The notes below the pieces were generated by a model, which saw only the letters and a list, made by a program, of their open reading frames with translations, did no database searches and was not told the origin of the DNA. This document shows, in pieces, positions 8,364 to 16,900 of a stretch of 64,000 nt of DNA. Source of the DNA: Mesorhizobium sp. M2D.F.Ca.ET.226.01.1.1 (GTDB taxonomy: Bacteria; Pseudomonadota; Alphaproteobacteria; Rhizobiales; Rhizobiaceae); assembly GCF_004022705.2 (NCBI RefSeq), contig NZ_RZOY02000002.1, positions 411,758-475,757 on the forward strand, read 5' to 3'. Position 1 is the stretch's first letter. Each line of letters opens with the position of its first letter. Both the position numbers and the translations under genes were made by a program.

Positions 8364-9425
8364 ATGAACCTCATCTGCGCCGCCTTCCTGTTCCTCATCG
8401 CGCTCCTCTTTGCCCTTGCCGGCGTCACCCGCGTCGGCATCTGGTCGATCGAGCGCCGCAACCCGCCTGTGGGCGAATTCGCCGAGATCAACGGCGCGCG
8501 AATCCACTACGTCCATATCCCTGCGTCGGGCGGCGCGGACCTGCCGCCGGTGGTCTTCATCCACGGCGCCAGCGCCAATCTCAAGGACCAGATGCTGCCG
8601 CTAAAACCCCTGCTCGAGGGCCGCGCTGACATGCTGTTCCTAGACCGCCCGGGCTTCGGCTGGTCGGAACGCGGCGACAATGAAACACTTGCCGAGCAAG
8701 CCGATACGATCGCCGCGCTGATGGACCGCCTCGGCATCCAGAGGGCGGTCATCGTCGCGCATTCCTTCGGCGGCGCGATCACCACGGCATTCGCCCGCCA
8801 GCATCCCGAAAAAACAGCCGGTCTCGTCTTCGTGTCACCCGCCACGCATCCCTGGCCGGGCGGCGCGACCGCCTGGTACTACAAGCTCACCGCCATGCCC
8901 GTGGTCGGCTGGCTGTTTTCCGAAACCCTCGCCTATCCGGCCGGTATGCTGCGGATCGGCGATGCGACGGCTTGCGTCTTCTCGCCCAACAACCTGCCGG
9001 ACGATTACATCGGCAAGGCTTCGATCCCGCTGGTGCTCAGGCCATCCGCCTTTCGCGCCAACGCCCGCGACGTCGCCCAGCTCTACGACTATGTCAGCGC
9101 CGCCTCGCCCACTTACCGCGAGATCAAGGCGCCGACCGTCGTCATCTCAGGCGACCGCGACAAGGTGGTCTACGCGGCGATCCATTCCGCCGGCCTGGAG
9201 CGCGACATCCCGGGTGCCGAGCTGGTCTGGGTCCACAATCTCGGCCACAAGCCGGACTGGATCGCGCCCGGCCTCGTGGTCGACGCGATCGAGAAAGTGA
9301 GCGGCGCGCCGATCGACTTGCAGGCGATGGCTAAGGCCGTGGAAGGCCGGATCGCCGGGGATGCGCAAGGCGCCGGCCGCTGCGCAGAACTCAAGGTGCC
9401 CGACGCAGAACTCGCGCCAGGCTGA
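8364..9425 (+). CDS. Membrane-anchored alpha/beta hydrolase
   Basis: A 353-residue alpha/beta-hydrolase-fold protein with an N-terminal hydrophobic anchor (residues 3-24). The oxyanion region is FIHGASAN (about 65-72), the nucleophile is Ser134 in VAHSFGGA, the acid is probably the Asp in [10 protein letters not shown] and the base the His in [10 protein letters not shown], so the catalytic triad is complete. The family covers esterases, haloperoxidase-like and epoxide-hydrolase-like enzymes, and the substrate cannot be assigned. The C-terminal 60 residues extend beyond the core domain. It is alone between a heptad repeat and a palindromic element. Confidence 0.82.
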   Translation: MNLICAAFLFLIALLFALAGVTRVGIWSIERRNPPVGEFAEINGARIHYVHIPASGGADLPPVVFIHGASANLKDQMLPLKPLLEGRADMLFLDRPGFGWSERGDNETLAEQADTIAALMDRLGIQRAVIVAHSFGGAITTAFARQHPEKTAGLVFVSPATHPWPGGATAWYYKLTAMPVVGWLFSETLAYPAGMLRIGDATACVFSPNNLPDDYIGKASIPLVLRPSAFRANARDVAQLYDYVSAASPTYREIKAPTVVISGDRDKVVYAAIHSAGLERDIPGAELVWVHNLGHKPDWIAPGLVVDAIEKVSGAPIDLQAMAKAVEGRIAGDAQGAGRCAELKVPDAELAPG

Positions 9426-9442
9426 TCGAAGACCAAGCGCCT

Positions 9443-9653
9443 GGGGTGCGTTGAGATTCGGGTCAGGCCGAGTCGAAAATGATGGTTTCCGAGAACCGGC
9501 CTACGCCGGCCGTAGCCTTTCATAGAGCCGAGACACCTATGAGGGCTTCGGCCGGCGAAGGCCGGAGTGGAGCGTACTCAAAGTACGTGAGCACCGGAAG
9601 CGCAGGAAGCCGGCATTTGCAGGCCGGCCTCACCCGAATCTCAACGCACCCTA
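9443..9653. repeat. Long palindromic element next to pyk
   Basis: Terminal inverted repeats of about 29 bases (GGGTGCGTTGAGATTCGGGT at 9444 onward and its complement at 9625-9653) bound a 211-base element. The interior contains GTACTCAAAGTACGTGAGC. A second, shorter copy (about 145 bases) with the same ends and same interior lies at 26971-27115. The right end supplies the stop codon of pyk. No open frame or transposase is inside, so it resembles a miniature or intergenic mosaic element. Confidence 0.85.
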
Positions 9654-11078
9654 GTGAGTCTCAGATCCCAAATAGGCTATGCGCAGCATATTGGTCGATC
9701 CGGGCGTCCGCAGCGGCACGCCGGCCGTGATGATGACGCGGTCGCCCGGCTTGCCAAAACCTTCTTCCAGCGCGATGCGGCAGGCCCTGTCGACCATGTC
9801 GTCGAGGTCGGTGGCATCCGGCGAGACGACGCAATGCGTGCCCCACAAGAGCGATAGGCGGCGCGCCGTGTTGAGGATCGGCGACAGCGCCACGATCGGC
9901 ACCTGCGGGCGCTCGCGCGCGGCACGCAGGCCCGTGGTGCCCGACGCGGTGTAGGAGATGATTGCCGACAGTTTCAGCGTCTCGGCGATCTCGCGGGCGG
10001 CCAGCGAAATCGCGTCGGCCCCGGTTGCCTCGGGTTCCGAACGCTGCGCGTTGATGATACCGGCATAGGTCGGATCGGTTTCGACCTTGGTGGCGATGCG
10101 GTTCATCATGGCGACCGCTTCGACCGGATAGGCGCCGGCCGCGGATTCGGCTGACAGCATGATCGCGTCCGCGCCCTCGAAGACGGCGATCGACACGTCG
10201 GAGACCTCGGCGCGGGTCGGCACCGGCGCGGTAATCATCGACTCCAGCATCTGAGTCGCGATCACCACCGGCTTGCCGGCGCGGCGCGCCGCGCGCGTGA
10301 TCTGCTTCTGGATGCCCGGCACGGCTTCGAGCGGCATTTCCACGCCGAGATCGCCCCGGGCGACCATCAGCGCGTCGGACAGCTCGATGATTTCAGGCAG
10401 CCGCGCGACAGCCTGCGGTTTCTCGATCTTGGCCATGATCAGCGCGCGGCCGCGCGCGATCTTGCGGGCTTCCGCCAGGTCCTCCGGCCGCTGCACGAAG
10501 GACAGCGCCACCCAGTCGACACTGGCCGCCAGCACCGCGTCGAGATCGGCGCGGTCCTTCTCGGTCAGCGCGCCGACCGGCAGGTCGGTGTCGGGCAGGC
10601 TGACGCCCTTCTTGTCGGAAATGCCGCTGCCGGCAACCACCGTGCAGGTGATCGACTTGCCGTCGCTCTTTATCGCCTTCAGCTCGAGCTTGCCGTCGTC
10701 GATCAAAAGACGGTGACCGGGCTCGACCGAGCTCAGGATTTCGGGATGCGGCAGATACACACGGCTGGAATTGCCAGGTTCCGGGTTGTCGTCGAGCGTG
10801 AACGTTTGCCCCGGAGTCAGCGCTTCCTTGACATTGGCGAACTTGCCGACCCGAAGCTTCGGACCCTGCAGGTCGGCGAGGATGCCGATCGGCCTGCCGA
10901 CGGCGGCCTCGACGGCCCGGATGCGGCCGACCAGTGTGCGCATCAGCTCGTGGTCGGTGTGGCTCATATTGATGCGGAAGACATCAGCGCCCGCTTCGAA
11001 AAGCTTCTTCAGCATTTCCTCGGAGGAGGAAGCCGGACCGATGGTGGCGAGGATCTTGACCTTGCGGTTGCGTCTCAT
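9651..11078 (-). CDS. pyk: Pyruvate kinase
   Basis: Converts phosphoenolpyruvate and ADP to pyruvate and ATP, 475 residues, full length for the bacterial enzyme. It shows KILATIGPAS near the N-terminus, the RINMSHT motif, the catalytic-lysine segment IMAKIEKPQA, the metal-binding MVARGDLGVEMP and the TQMLESM motif. The C-terminal regulatory domain is present. The ATG at 11078 overlaps the stop of the DUF1036 gene upstream (ATGA), so it is the second gene of a two-gene operon. Its own TAG stop falls inside the terminus of a palindromic element (9443-9653). Confidence 0.96.
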   Translation of the reverse strand: MRRNRKVKILATIGPASSSEEMLKKLFEAGADVFRINMSHTDHELMRTLVGRIRAVEAAVGRPIGILADLQGPKLRVGKFANVKEALTPGQTFTLDDNPEPGNSSRVYLPHPEILSSVEPGHRLLIDDGKLELKAIKSDGKSITCTVVAGSGISDKKGVSLPDTDLPVGALTEKDRADLDAVLAASVDWVALSFVQRPEDLAEARKIARGRALIMAKIEKPQAVARLPEIIELSDALMVARGDLGVEMPLEAVPGIQKQITRAARRAGKPVVIATQMLESMITAPVPTRAEVSDVSIAVFEGADAIMLSAESAAGAYPVEAVAMMNRIATKVETDPTYAGIINAQRSEPEATGADAISLAAREIAETLKLSAIISYTASGTTGLRAARERPQVPIVALSPILNTARRLSLLWGTHCVVSPDATDLDDMVDRACRIALEEGFGKPGDRVIITAGVPLRTPGSTNMLRIAYLGSETH

Positions 11079-11563
11079 TGACTGTTTGTTCCCGGGGCGG
11101 GGGTCGCTGGCGCGCCTCCCGTTGCGGGCTCGTCGGTCAGCTGGACCATCCAGCTGGCCTGCTCGCCCGTGTCATATTCCTGAAATCCGGCGCGTTGGAA
11201 GCCCCGGGCGACGCAATCATTCACGCCGGCGATCTTGAACTCTTTTTCGGCGACGCACATGTTGATCGGGCCGTCCCAGCGCCCGCCGCGTTCGGCGTCT
11301 TCTGCATAAAGATAGTAAAACCTTGATGACAGCGGACCCTCAATCAGCGTCTTACAGGTCGATCCTTCGATGTGCCACCAGCCCTCGGTGATCCAGCCGG
11401 CCTTGGCGCGATAGCCGATGCCGACGCCCACCAGATTTTGCGTTGCGTTGCAAACGCGAAAGTCTGCCCGGGCCGGCGAGGTCGCGACAACCGCGCCCAA
11501 TCCCGCGCCGATGATCAGCAACGGCACGGCCAGGCGCTTGCGCAACCGACCGCCAAAACCCAT
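11075..11563 (-). CDS. DUF1036 exported protein
   Basis: A 162-residue protein with a basic N-terminus (GGRLRKR), a hydrophobic signal segment and an Ala-Arg-Ala cleavage region, followed by the DUF1036 domain beginning ADFRVCNATQNLVGVGIGY. Several Cys residues and many aromatic residues suggest a small beta-rich secreted domain. Start at 11563 is chosen for AAGGGGA at proper spacing; ATGs at 11593 and 11587 are possible alternatives. It overlaps pyk by four bases, an arrangement I take as evidence of co-expression. Function is unknown. Confidence 0.8.
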   Translation of the reverse strand: MGFGGRLRKRLAVPLLIIGAGLGAVVATSPARADFRVCNATQNLVGVGIGYRAKAGWITEGWWHIEGSTCKTLIEGPLSSRFYYLYAEDAERGGRWDGPINMCVAEKEFKIAGVNDCVARGFQRAGFQEYDTGEQASWMVQLTDEPATGGAPATPAPGTNSQ

Positions 11564-11799
11564 CGCAGATCCCCTTGCGAACCACATTTGCATCTCTCGA
11601 AGCCCCTTTTCAGCAAACTCCGGTCGCATGTCAACGCGCCGTTTTGTTCAATTCCAATCGATTTAGAAGGGCCGGCCGCGCAATTTCTTGTCCCATCGGG
11701 GATTTTTTGCGGAAACCTTGGCCAAACAACGGCATTGCGCCAGTGCCCTCTTCGTGGAATGACGATACCACACCGAAGCCACCACCCCCTTTTCAGCTG

Positions 11800-12597
11800 A
11801 TGACCCGATCCACAGTTTTCGCGCCGTTCGACATTGTCGAGGGCGACCGCAAGAAAGGCATCGTGCTTCTCGCCGATCACGCCCGCCGCGACCTGCCCGA
11901 AGAGTATGGCAGCCTCGGTTTGCCGGCTTCCGAATTCGACCGTCACATCGCTTACGACATCGGCGTCGAGACCGTGACGCGCGAGCTGGCGGCCGCGCTC
12001 GACGCGCCCGCGGTGCTTGCCGGTTTTTCGCGGCTGCTGATCGATCCCAACCGGGGTGAGGACGACCCGACCATGATCCGTCAGCTCTATGACGGCACCG
12101 TGGTGCCGGGCAACTATCCGATGGCCCCGGAAGAACGCGAGCGGCGGCTCGATCGCTTCTACCGGCCCTATCACGACGCCGTCGGCGCGATGATCGCCTC
12201 CGTCGCCCATGCCTCGGGCAGGGCGCCGTTCATCTTCTCGGTTCATTCCTTCACGCCGGTGATGCAGGGTTTCGTCCGCCCCTGGCATGTCGGCGTGCTG
12301 TGGGACCGCGACGACCGCGTGGCGCGGCCGCTGATCGATATGTTGGCGCAGGACAAATCCCTCGTCGTCGGCGACAACGAACCCTATGACGGCGCGCTGC
12401 GTGGCGACACCATGTTCCGCCATGCCATCGTCAACGGCTACGCCCATGCATTGCTCGAGATCCGCCAGGATCTGATCGCCGACCGCGCCGGGGCGCTTGC
12501 CTGGACCGAGCGGCTGGCGCCGATCGTTGACGCAATCGACCGGCGTGCCGATATACATCAGGTGAAGATGTTCGGCTCGCGCACGGGGCCGGCATAA
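11800..12597 (+). CDS. N-formylglutamate amidohydrolase
   Basis: Hydrolase of 265 residues that, in its named family, releases formate from N-formylglutamate late in histidine degradation. Visible family features are LLADHARRDLP near residue 30, the SRLLIDPNRGEDDP block near 80 and FSVHSFTP near 145, which hold metal- and substrate-binding residues. The ATG at 11800 gives the expected N-terminus; an in-frame start at 11575 would overlap the oppositely oriented DUF1036 gene. No hut genes are adjacent, so the true substrate may be another N-formyl or related amide. The DUF1244 gene follows after 26 bases. Confidence 0.85.
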   Translation: MTRSTVFAPFDIVEGDRKKGIVLLADHARRDLPEEYGSLGLPASEFDRHIAYDIGVETVTRELAAALDAPAVLAGFSRLLIDPNRGEDDPTMIRQLYDGTVVPGNYPMAPEERERRLDRFYRPYHDAVGAMIASVAHASGRAPFIFSVHSFTPVMQGFVRPWHVGVLWDRDDRVARPLIDMLAQDKSLVVGDNEPYDGALRGDTMFRHAIVNGYAHALLEIRQDLIADRAGALAWTERLAPIVDAIDRRADIHQVKMFGSRTGPA

Positions 12598-12623
12598 GGG
12601 CCGCCACGGCCGGGAGTTCCTGA

Positions 12624-12932
12624 ATGACCGAGCTCAGCGACGACCAGAAGCGCGATTTCGAGGCAGCCGCCTTCCGCCGGCTGGTGCAGCATCTGCGCGA
12701 GCGCGGCGATGTCCAGAACATCGACCTGATGAACCTCGCCGGCTTCTGCCGCAACTGCCTGTCCAACTGGTACCGCGAGGCCGCCGTGGCCGAGGGCGTG
12801 CCGCTGTCGAAAGATGCGTCGCGCGAGATCATCTACGGCATGCCCTATGCCGAATGGCAGGCGCTCAACCAGACCGAAGCGTCGGAAGCCAAGAAGGCTG
12901 AGTTCGAAGCCAGGCGGCCGAAGGATCATTGA
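12624..12932 (+). CDS. DUF1244 family protein
   Basis: A 102-residue cytoplasmic protein matching the conserved alphaproteobacterial DUF1244 family. It has the central pattern HLRERGDVQNIDLMNLAGF followed by CRNCLSNWYREA, with two conserved cysteines in a C-x2-C arrangement and a C-terminal charged tail. Its position 26 bases after the N-formylglutamate amidohydrolase suggests co-transcription. Related structures are small alpha-helical dimers, and no biochemical function is established. Confidence 0.85.
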   Translation: MTELSDDQKRDFEAAAFRRLVQHLRERGDVQNIDLMNLAGFCRNCLSNWYREAAVAEGVPLSKDASREIIYGMPYAEWQALNQTEASEAKKAEFEARRPKDH

Positions 12933-12971
12933 GCTAACGGCGAGGGCATAAGAGCGAATGCTCGCGGGACA

Positions 12972-13131
12972 GCGCCCCCCTCTGGCCTGCCGGCCATCTC
13001 CCCCACAAGGGGGGAGATTGAGCGCGTCATCGCTCCGCTTTTCCTGCAACGCTGGCGGTTGGCGAAAGCCGACACGACATCTGATCTCCCCCCTTGTGGG
13101 GGAGATGTCCGGCAGGACAGATGGGGGCGCG
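12972..13131. repeat. Double-hairpin palindromic element (CCCCCTCTG/TGCCGG type)
   Basis: Two hairpins with CATCTCCCCC-ACAA-GGGGGGAGAT cores sit in inverted orientation around a spacer containing CTGCAACG and TTGGCGAAAG. The outer ends are near-complementary (GCGCCCCCC...CCTGCCGG and its reverse). A second copy with the same layout and the same spacer words lies at 46183-46338. It fills most of the 331-base gap between the DUF1244 gene and the MFS pseudogene; the remainder (13132-13263) shows nothing clear. Confidence 0.85.
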
Positions 13132-13263
13132 AAGGATCGCTACCGAGCGACTTTTCATTCGCCCGCACCTGGTCCAAGCACTTCCTCATCACGGTTCTTG
13201 ACTGCCGATTGAATCGATCTAATTTGCCGCGCGAAGCCATTTGGCGTAGCGGACTTCGAAATC

Positions 13264-14457
13264 ATGAGCATGCAAACCACGATTGAGGCCGCGACGCGCG
13301 GCCGCTGGGCCGTCGCTGGCATTTTCCTCGCCAATGGTTTCTTGACCGGCAGTTGGGCGCCGCAGATCCCGGTGTTCCTGACCCGGCTCGACATCACCAG
13401 ATTCACGCTCGGCCTGCTGATTCTCCTGTTCGGCGTCGGCGCGGTCATGGCCATGACATGGTGCGGCCATCTTATCTCCAGGCATGGCTCGCGTAGTGTG
13501 ACTCGGCTGTTCGGCATTTGCGGCAGCTTCGGCCTGCTGATCATGGCGCTCGCGCCCAACGTGCCGCTTGCGGCGATTGCCATGCTCATCTTCGGCGGCT
13601 CGATCGGCGGCATGGATGTCGCCATGAATTCGAATGCCGTCGTGGTGGAACGAAAACTCTCCCGCGCGATCATGTCGTCCTCGCACGGCTTCTGGAGCCT
13701 TGGTGGCTTCGCCGGCGGCGCGCTTGGCGGCTATTCGATCCAGAACTACGGCTATCTGCCCCATGCCGTTGCGGTAACCGTGATCGCCTTGGCCCTCATC
13801 GCCTTTGCCATTCGCTATCTCGTCGCCGAGGACAAGCCGCAGGCTGTCGAGCAGCAGAAATTCACGCTGCCGCGCCACACGGCCGTCTATCTGGTCGGGC
13901 TGATGGCGCTGCTCACCATGATCTCGGAGGGCGCGGTGCTCGACTAGGCAGCGCTCTTCCTGCACCAGGAACTGGGCGCCGACCTCGCGGTCGCCGGTCT
14001 CGCCTATGCCGCCTTCTCCGGCGTCATGGCGTTGATGCGTTTCCTCGGCGACGGCGTGCGCAACCGCTTCGGCGCCGTGGCGACATTGCGCGGCTCGGCG
14101 CTGGTCGCCGCTGCCGGCATGCTGGTCGCCGGCCTCTCGTCCTCGCCTTACCTCGCCATCGCCGCCTTCGCCTTCTGCGGCTTCGGCATCGCCAACATGG
14201 TGCCGATCCTGTTCTCGGCCGGCGGCAACCAGGAAGGCATGTCGTCCGGCACCGGTATGAGCGTCGTCACCACCATGGGTTATTCAGGCATATTGGTGGC
14301 GCCGTCGGCGATCGGCTTCGTCGCCGAGCGTTCGAGCTTCGGGCCGATCTTCGTCGCGCTGTCGGGGCTGCTGGTCGTCGTGCTCTTGATGGCCGGGCTC
14401 GCTCACCGGGCCGAATTCGCTCCCGAGCCCGATGTATTTCAGGTCGAACCGACCTGA
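13264..14457 (+). pseudogene. MFS transporter interrupted by an in-frame TAG
   Basis: The reading frame 13264-14457 encodes a complete major facilitator protein (397 codons) except for one amber codon at 13945-13947. Upstream it ends ISEGAVLD; immediately downstream, in the same frame, it continues AALFLHQELGADLAVAGLAY and runs to the normal C-terminus. Fucose-permease-like MFS proteins normally have Trp at this place (LDWSAL), so a TGG to TAG change is the simplest cause. Twelve hydrophobic segments are present over the two halves. A truncated 227-residue product would hold only the first six or seven helices. An internal ATG at 14026 could restart but lacks a good ribosome site. It may be a recent pseudogene or a sequencing error. 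Confidence 0.85.
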
Positions 14458-14471
14458 AATACATCGGGCTC
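14425..14471. terminator. Perfect 22-bp inverted repeat across the MFS stop codon
   Basis: GAGCCCGATGTATTTCAGGT... at 14425-14446 pairs without mismatch with 14450-14471 around a three-base AAC loop. The hairpin covers the last codons and the TGA (14455-14457) of the MFS frame. There is no clear T-run on either strand, so it may stabilise the 3' end of the mRNA rather than end transcription by itself. Confidence 0.6.
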
Positions 14472-14485
14472 TAGGATCAGAGAAT

Positions 14486-14536
14486 AGAGCATGATGTCGT
14501 CCGAAAACCGCTTCACACTTTTCGGCATCATGCTCT
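14486..14536. repeat. Palindromic element, AGAGCATGATG arms
   Basis: Outer arms AGAGCATGATG and CATCATGCTCT enclose CCGAAAA/TTTTCGG with the GTGTGAAGCGG loop when read on the minus strand. An ACGAC bulge lies on one side. The minus-strand LysR gene ends in a TAG formed at the border of this element (14535-14537). It is the best-formed member of the conserved-core family seen at 7428, 16721, 34189 and 63682. Confidence 0.85.
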
Positions 14537-15428
14537 AGCCTGTGCCGGCCGAATAGCGCTTCAACTCCTCATGCAGGAAATCCGCCACGCGGCGGATGCG
14601 CATGCTGGTGCGCACATCGCGATGCATGGCGAGCCACACCGGCAACTCAGGCAAAGGCACATCGAATGGCAGCTTCTCGATGTCGGGATCGCGGTCGACG
14701 AGCGGCTCCTGGCCGATGCCGATGCCGTTGCCGGACCGCACCGCCTCCCACAGCACGATCTGGTTGTCGGTCCGGAAGCGGAAATGGCTGCGGCCGACCG
14801 GAATGCCGAACGAAGTGAGCCCGCGAATGATCTCGTCGCTGCGGTCGAACCCGACCAGGGCATGATCGGCAAGGTCGGCAGGCTTTGCGGGACGGCCGCG
14901 TCGGTCGAGATAGGAACTGGCCGCGCATAGGCAGAGCGGGATGTCGGTGACCTTGCGCGCTACCAACTCGTTCTGCGCCGGCCTGACCATGCGGATGGCG
15001 ATGTCGGCGTCGCGACGCAAAAGGTTCTCGACCTGATTCGAGGCGACGATCTCGACCTCGATACCGGGCTCCTCCTCGCCAAGCCGCGCCATCATGTCCG
15101 GCAGCACGAAGGCGGCGACCACCTCCGAGGCAGCGACGCGTACCGTTCCCTCGATCGCCTCGACCGACCCCAGCGCCAGCAGCGAAAAGGCACTGGCCTG
15201 CTCGCTGACCGCTTGGCCGCGTTCGTAAAGCGTGCTGCCGGCCTCGGTCAGCTCGTAGCCGCGCCGCCCGCGCCGGAACAGCGTGACACCCAGCGCCGCT
15301 TCCAGTTCGGCGATATGGCGGCCAAGCGTCGGCTGGCTGGCTGCGAGCCTGCGTGCCGCTCCCGAAAGACTGCCGGTTTCGGCGACCGCCACAAAACTCT
15401 TGATCAGGTTCCAGTCGAATTCCTTCAT
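14535..15428 (-). CDS. LysR family transcriptional regulator
   Basis: A 297-residue LysR protein. The N-terminal winged helix-turn-helix is in residues 5-60 (SFVAVAETGSLSGAARRLA, then QPTLGRHIAELEAALG), followed by the effector-binding domain from about residue 90. It is transcribed away from the oxidoreductase gene at 15525 across a 96-base gap. In this family that geometry usually means control of the divergent gene and of itself. The inducer is unknown. Its stop codon coincides with the edge of a palindromic element. Confidence 0.9.
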   Translation of the reverse strand: MKEFDWNLIKSFVAVAETGSLSGAARRLAASQPTLGRHIAELEAALGVTLFRRGRRGYELTEAGSTLYERGQAVSEQASAFSLLALGSVEAIEGTVRVAASEVVAAFVLPDMMARLGEEEPGIEVEIVASNQVENLLRRDADIAIRMVRPAQNELVARKVTDIPLCLCAASSYLDRRGRPAKPADLADHALVGFDRSDEIIRGLTSFGIPVGRSHFRFRTDNQIVLWEAVRSGNGIGIGQEPLVDRDPDIEKLPFDVPLPELPVWLAMHRDVRTSMRIRRVADFLHEELKRYSAGTG

Positions 15429-15524
15429 TCATTTTTGAATAACAGAACGCCGATTTCAGTCAATTTCAATTCGTTTGTGAACGCCTCACATTAGCCGGGC
15501 AAACGCAAGCAACGGAGAGAACAA
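15429..15524. promoter_or_regulatory. Divergent control region of the LysR/oxidoreductase pair
   Basis: This 96-base gap is AT-rich compared with the surrounding genes and has TTTTGAATAACA near the regulator start, then ATTTCAGTCAATTTCAATTC with repeated TCA-ATTTC words. LysR proteins bind T-N11-A type dyads in such gaps; I cannot fix one site. The oxidoreductase has a ribosome site GGAGAGA at 15513-15519. Confidence 0.4.
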
Positions 15525-16481
15525 ATGACCAAGATCGCAATCCTCGGCGCGAATGGCCGGCTCGGCCGCGTGGTTGGCAAGGCTTTCATCGACGCCGGCT
15601 TCGACGTCCGCGCCGTCACCCGCACCGGCAAGGTGCCGGCGGAACTCAAGGGCGCAACGTCAGTTGCTGGTGACGGGCTGGACCGCGAATCCCTCATCCG
15701 CGCCACCGAGGGCGTCGACATCATCTTCAACGGCCTGAACCCGATCTACACCGACTGGGGCAAGTGCACGCCGATGGCCGAGAACGTCATGGCCGCCTGC
15801 CTGGCGAACAACACGCTGCATCTCTTCCCCGGCACCGTGTACAATTACGGCTCGCCTATGCCGCAGGTGATCACGGAAGCGACGCCGTTCCATCCGACCA
15901 CCGAGAAGGGCCGCATCCGCTGCGCCATGGAAGACCTGTTCCGCCGCGAGGCCGAAGCCGGCCGGGTACGCACCATCGTCTTGCGTGCGGGCGATTTCTT
16001 CGGCGGCACCGGCTCGGGTTCCTGGTTCGACCTCGTCGTCGCCGCCAAGATGAACAAGGGCGTCTACACCGCGCCCGGCCCGGCCGACCTCATGCATGAA
16101 TGGGCCTATCTGCCGGACTTCGCCGTGGCTTTCGTCGACCTGGCGAAGAATCTCGATAAGCTCGGCTTCTACGAGGCCATCAACTTCCCCGGTCACGCCA
16201 TCACCGACCTCGACATCAAGGCCTCGGCCGAAAAGGCGCTCGGCCGCAAGCTTAAGCTCTCCTTCATGCCCTGGTGGGTGCTGCGCGCCGGCAGCCCATT
16301 CGTCGCCATGTGGCGCGAGATCGTCTCGATGTCCTATCTGCGCTTCGAAGCGCACCGGCTTGCTTCGACGCGGCTGGAAAAGGTGATCGGCGAAATCCCG
16401 CACACCCCGCTCGACCAGGCGGTGAAGCAGGCGCTGCGGGATATCGGTATCACTGTCTCGACCTCGCGTCAGGCTGCCTGA
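15525..16481 (+). CDS. NAD(P)-binding oxidoreductase (NmrA/epimerase-like)
   Basis: A 318-residue Rossmann-fold protein with the N-terminal dinucleotide motif ILGANGRLGR (residues 6-15). It then has NGLNPIYTDW and the epimerase-like FPGTVYNYG segment, where the Tyr-centred active site of extended short-chain dehydrogenases would be; the usual Y-x3-K is not clearly present, so catalysis is uncertain. It is divergent from a LysR regulator that probably controls it, and a strong hairpin terminator follows. The substrate is unknown; annotations such as NAD-dependent epimerase would be by fold only. Confidence 0.78.
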   Translation: MTKIAILGANGRLGRVVGKAFIDAGFDVRAVTRTGKVPAELKGATSVAGDGLDRESLIRATEGVDIIFNGLNPIYTDWGKCTPMAENVMAACLANNTLHLFPGTVYNYGSPMPQVITEATPFHPTTEKGRIRCAMEDLFRREAEAGRVRTIVLRAGDFFGGTGSGSWFDLVVAAKMNKGVYTAPGPADLMHEWAYLPDFAVAFVDLAKNLDKLGFYEAINFPGHAITDLDIKASAEKALGRKLKLSFMPWWVLRAGSPFVAMWREIVSMSYLRFEAHRLASTRLEKVIGEIPHTPLDQAVKQALRDIGITVSTSRQAA

Positions 16482-16503
16482 TCGCAAGCTGCATCGGAAA
16501 TGG

Positions 16504-16534
16504 TGCGGCCGGGTTTCGAAGCCCGGCCGCAATT
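16504..16534. terminator. Bidirectional hairpin terminator
   Basis: TGCGGCCGGGTT pairs with AGCCCGGCCGCA around TCGA, 22 bases after the oxidoreductase stop and just beyond the end of the convergent DUF3309 gene. It is followed by ATTCGTT rather than a pure T-run. It can serve both convergent genes. Confidence 0.65.
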
Positions 16535-16543
16535 CGTTGAAGG

Positions 16544-16702
16544 TCAGATCCTGCCCATCAGCAGCAGGATCAGAAACACGATCAAAAGGACACCGACGAT
16601 ACCGGATGGGCCGTAGCCCCAGGAGCGGGAATGCGGCCAGGCCGGCACGGCGCCGATCAGGATCAGGATCAGGATGATTACGAGAAGTGTGGTGATGGTC
16701 AT
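16544..16702 (-). CDS. DUF3309 small membrane protein
   Basis: A 52-residue hydrophobic protein beginning MTITTLLVIILILILIGAVP, followed by AWPHSRSWGYGPSG and a second hydrophobic segment ending LLLMGRI. The two-helix hairpin with the aromatic SRSWGYGPSG turn is the DUF3309 signature, a family common in rhizobia and often expressed under stress. GAGGG lies six bases before the ATG at 16702. Its function is unknown. It is easily missed because of its size. Confidence 0.85.
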   Translation of the reverse strand: MTITTLLVIILILILIGAVPAWPHSRSWGYGPSGIVGVLLIVFLILLLMGRI

Positions 16703-16720
16703 AAGAAACCCTCGCCGTCT

Positions 16721-16818
16721 AAAGCAATTCCAGGAAAAGTGTGAGCGGTTTTCCGTCTGGAATTGCGTAGAAACAAAGAGATAGGGCAGTTCGCCGTTTC
16801 CGTGAAACGGTGAAACGC
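16721..16818. repeat. Two-hairpin palindromic element, GCAATTCC arms
   Basis: The first hairpin has arms GCAATTCCAGG... and ...CTGGAATTGC with an inner GGAAAA/TTTTCC stem and GTGTGAGCGG loop. The second is CCGTTTC-CGT-GAAACGG at 16794-16810. A nearly identical copy, including the spacer AAACAAA-G-GAT-G, lies at 63682-63776. The inner core matches the AGCATGAT-armed elements while the outer arms are different. Confidence 0.85.
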
Positions 16819-16848
16819 ACTAATCGAACTTGAGGGAACAATGCAAAG

Positions 16849-16878
16849 AGCCGCCCGGTTGTTCCCTGGCGGCTTTTG
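16849..16878. terminator. Terminator after the RND efflux operon
   Basis: AGCCGCC at 16849-16855 pairs with GGCGGCT at 16868-16874 around a 12-base loop and is followed by TTTG on the plus strand and CTTTG on the minus strand. It lies 23-52 bases past the minus-strand stop of the RND permease, so it most likely ends that operon. Confidence 0.5.
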
Positions 16879-16900
16879 TCCTTGTGGTTGTGAACCCGCT

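Noticed and set aside
13518..14474. A 318-codon alternative frame over the MFS pseudogene
   Set aside because: It is frame-shifted relative to the transporter, Arg-rich and without membrane segments; the transporter frame explains the sequence.
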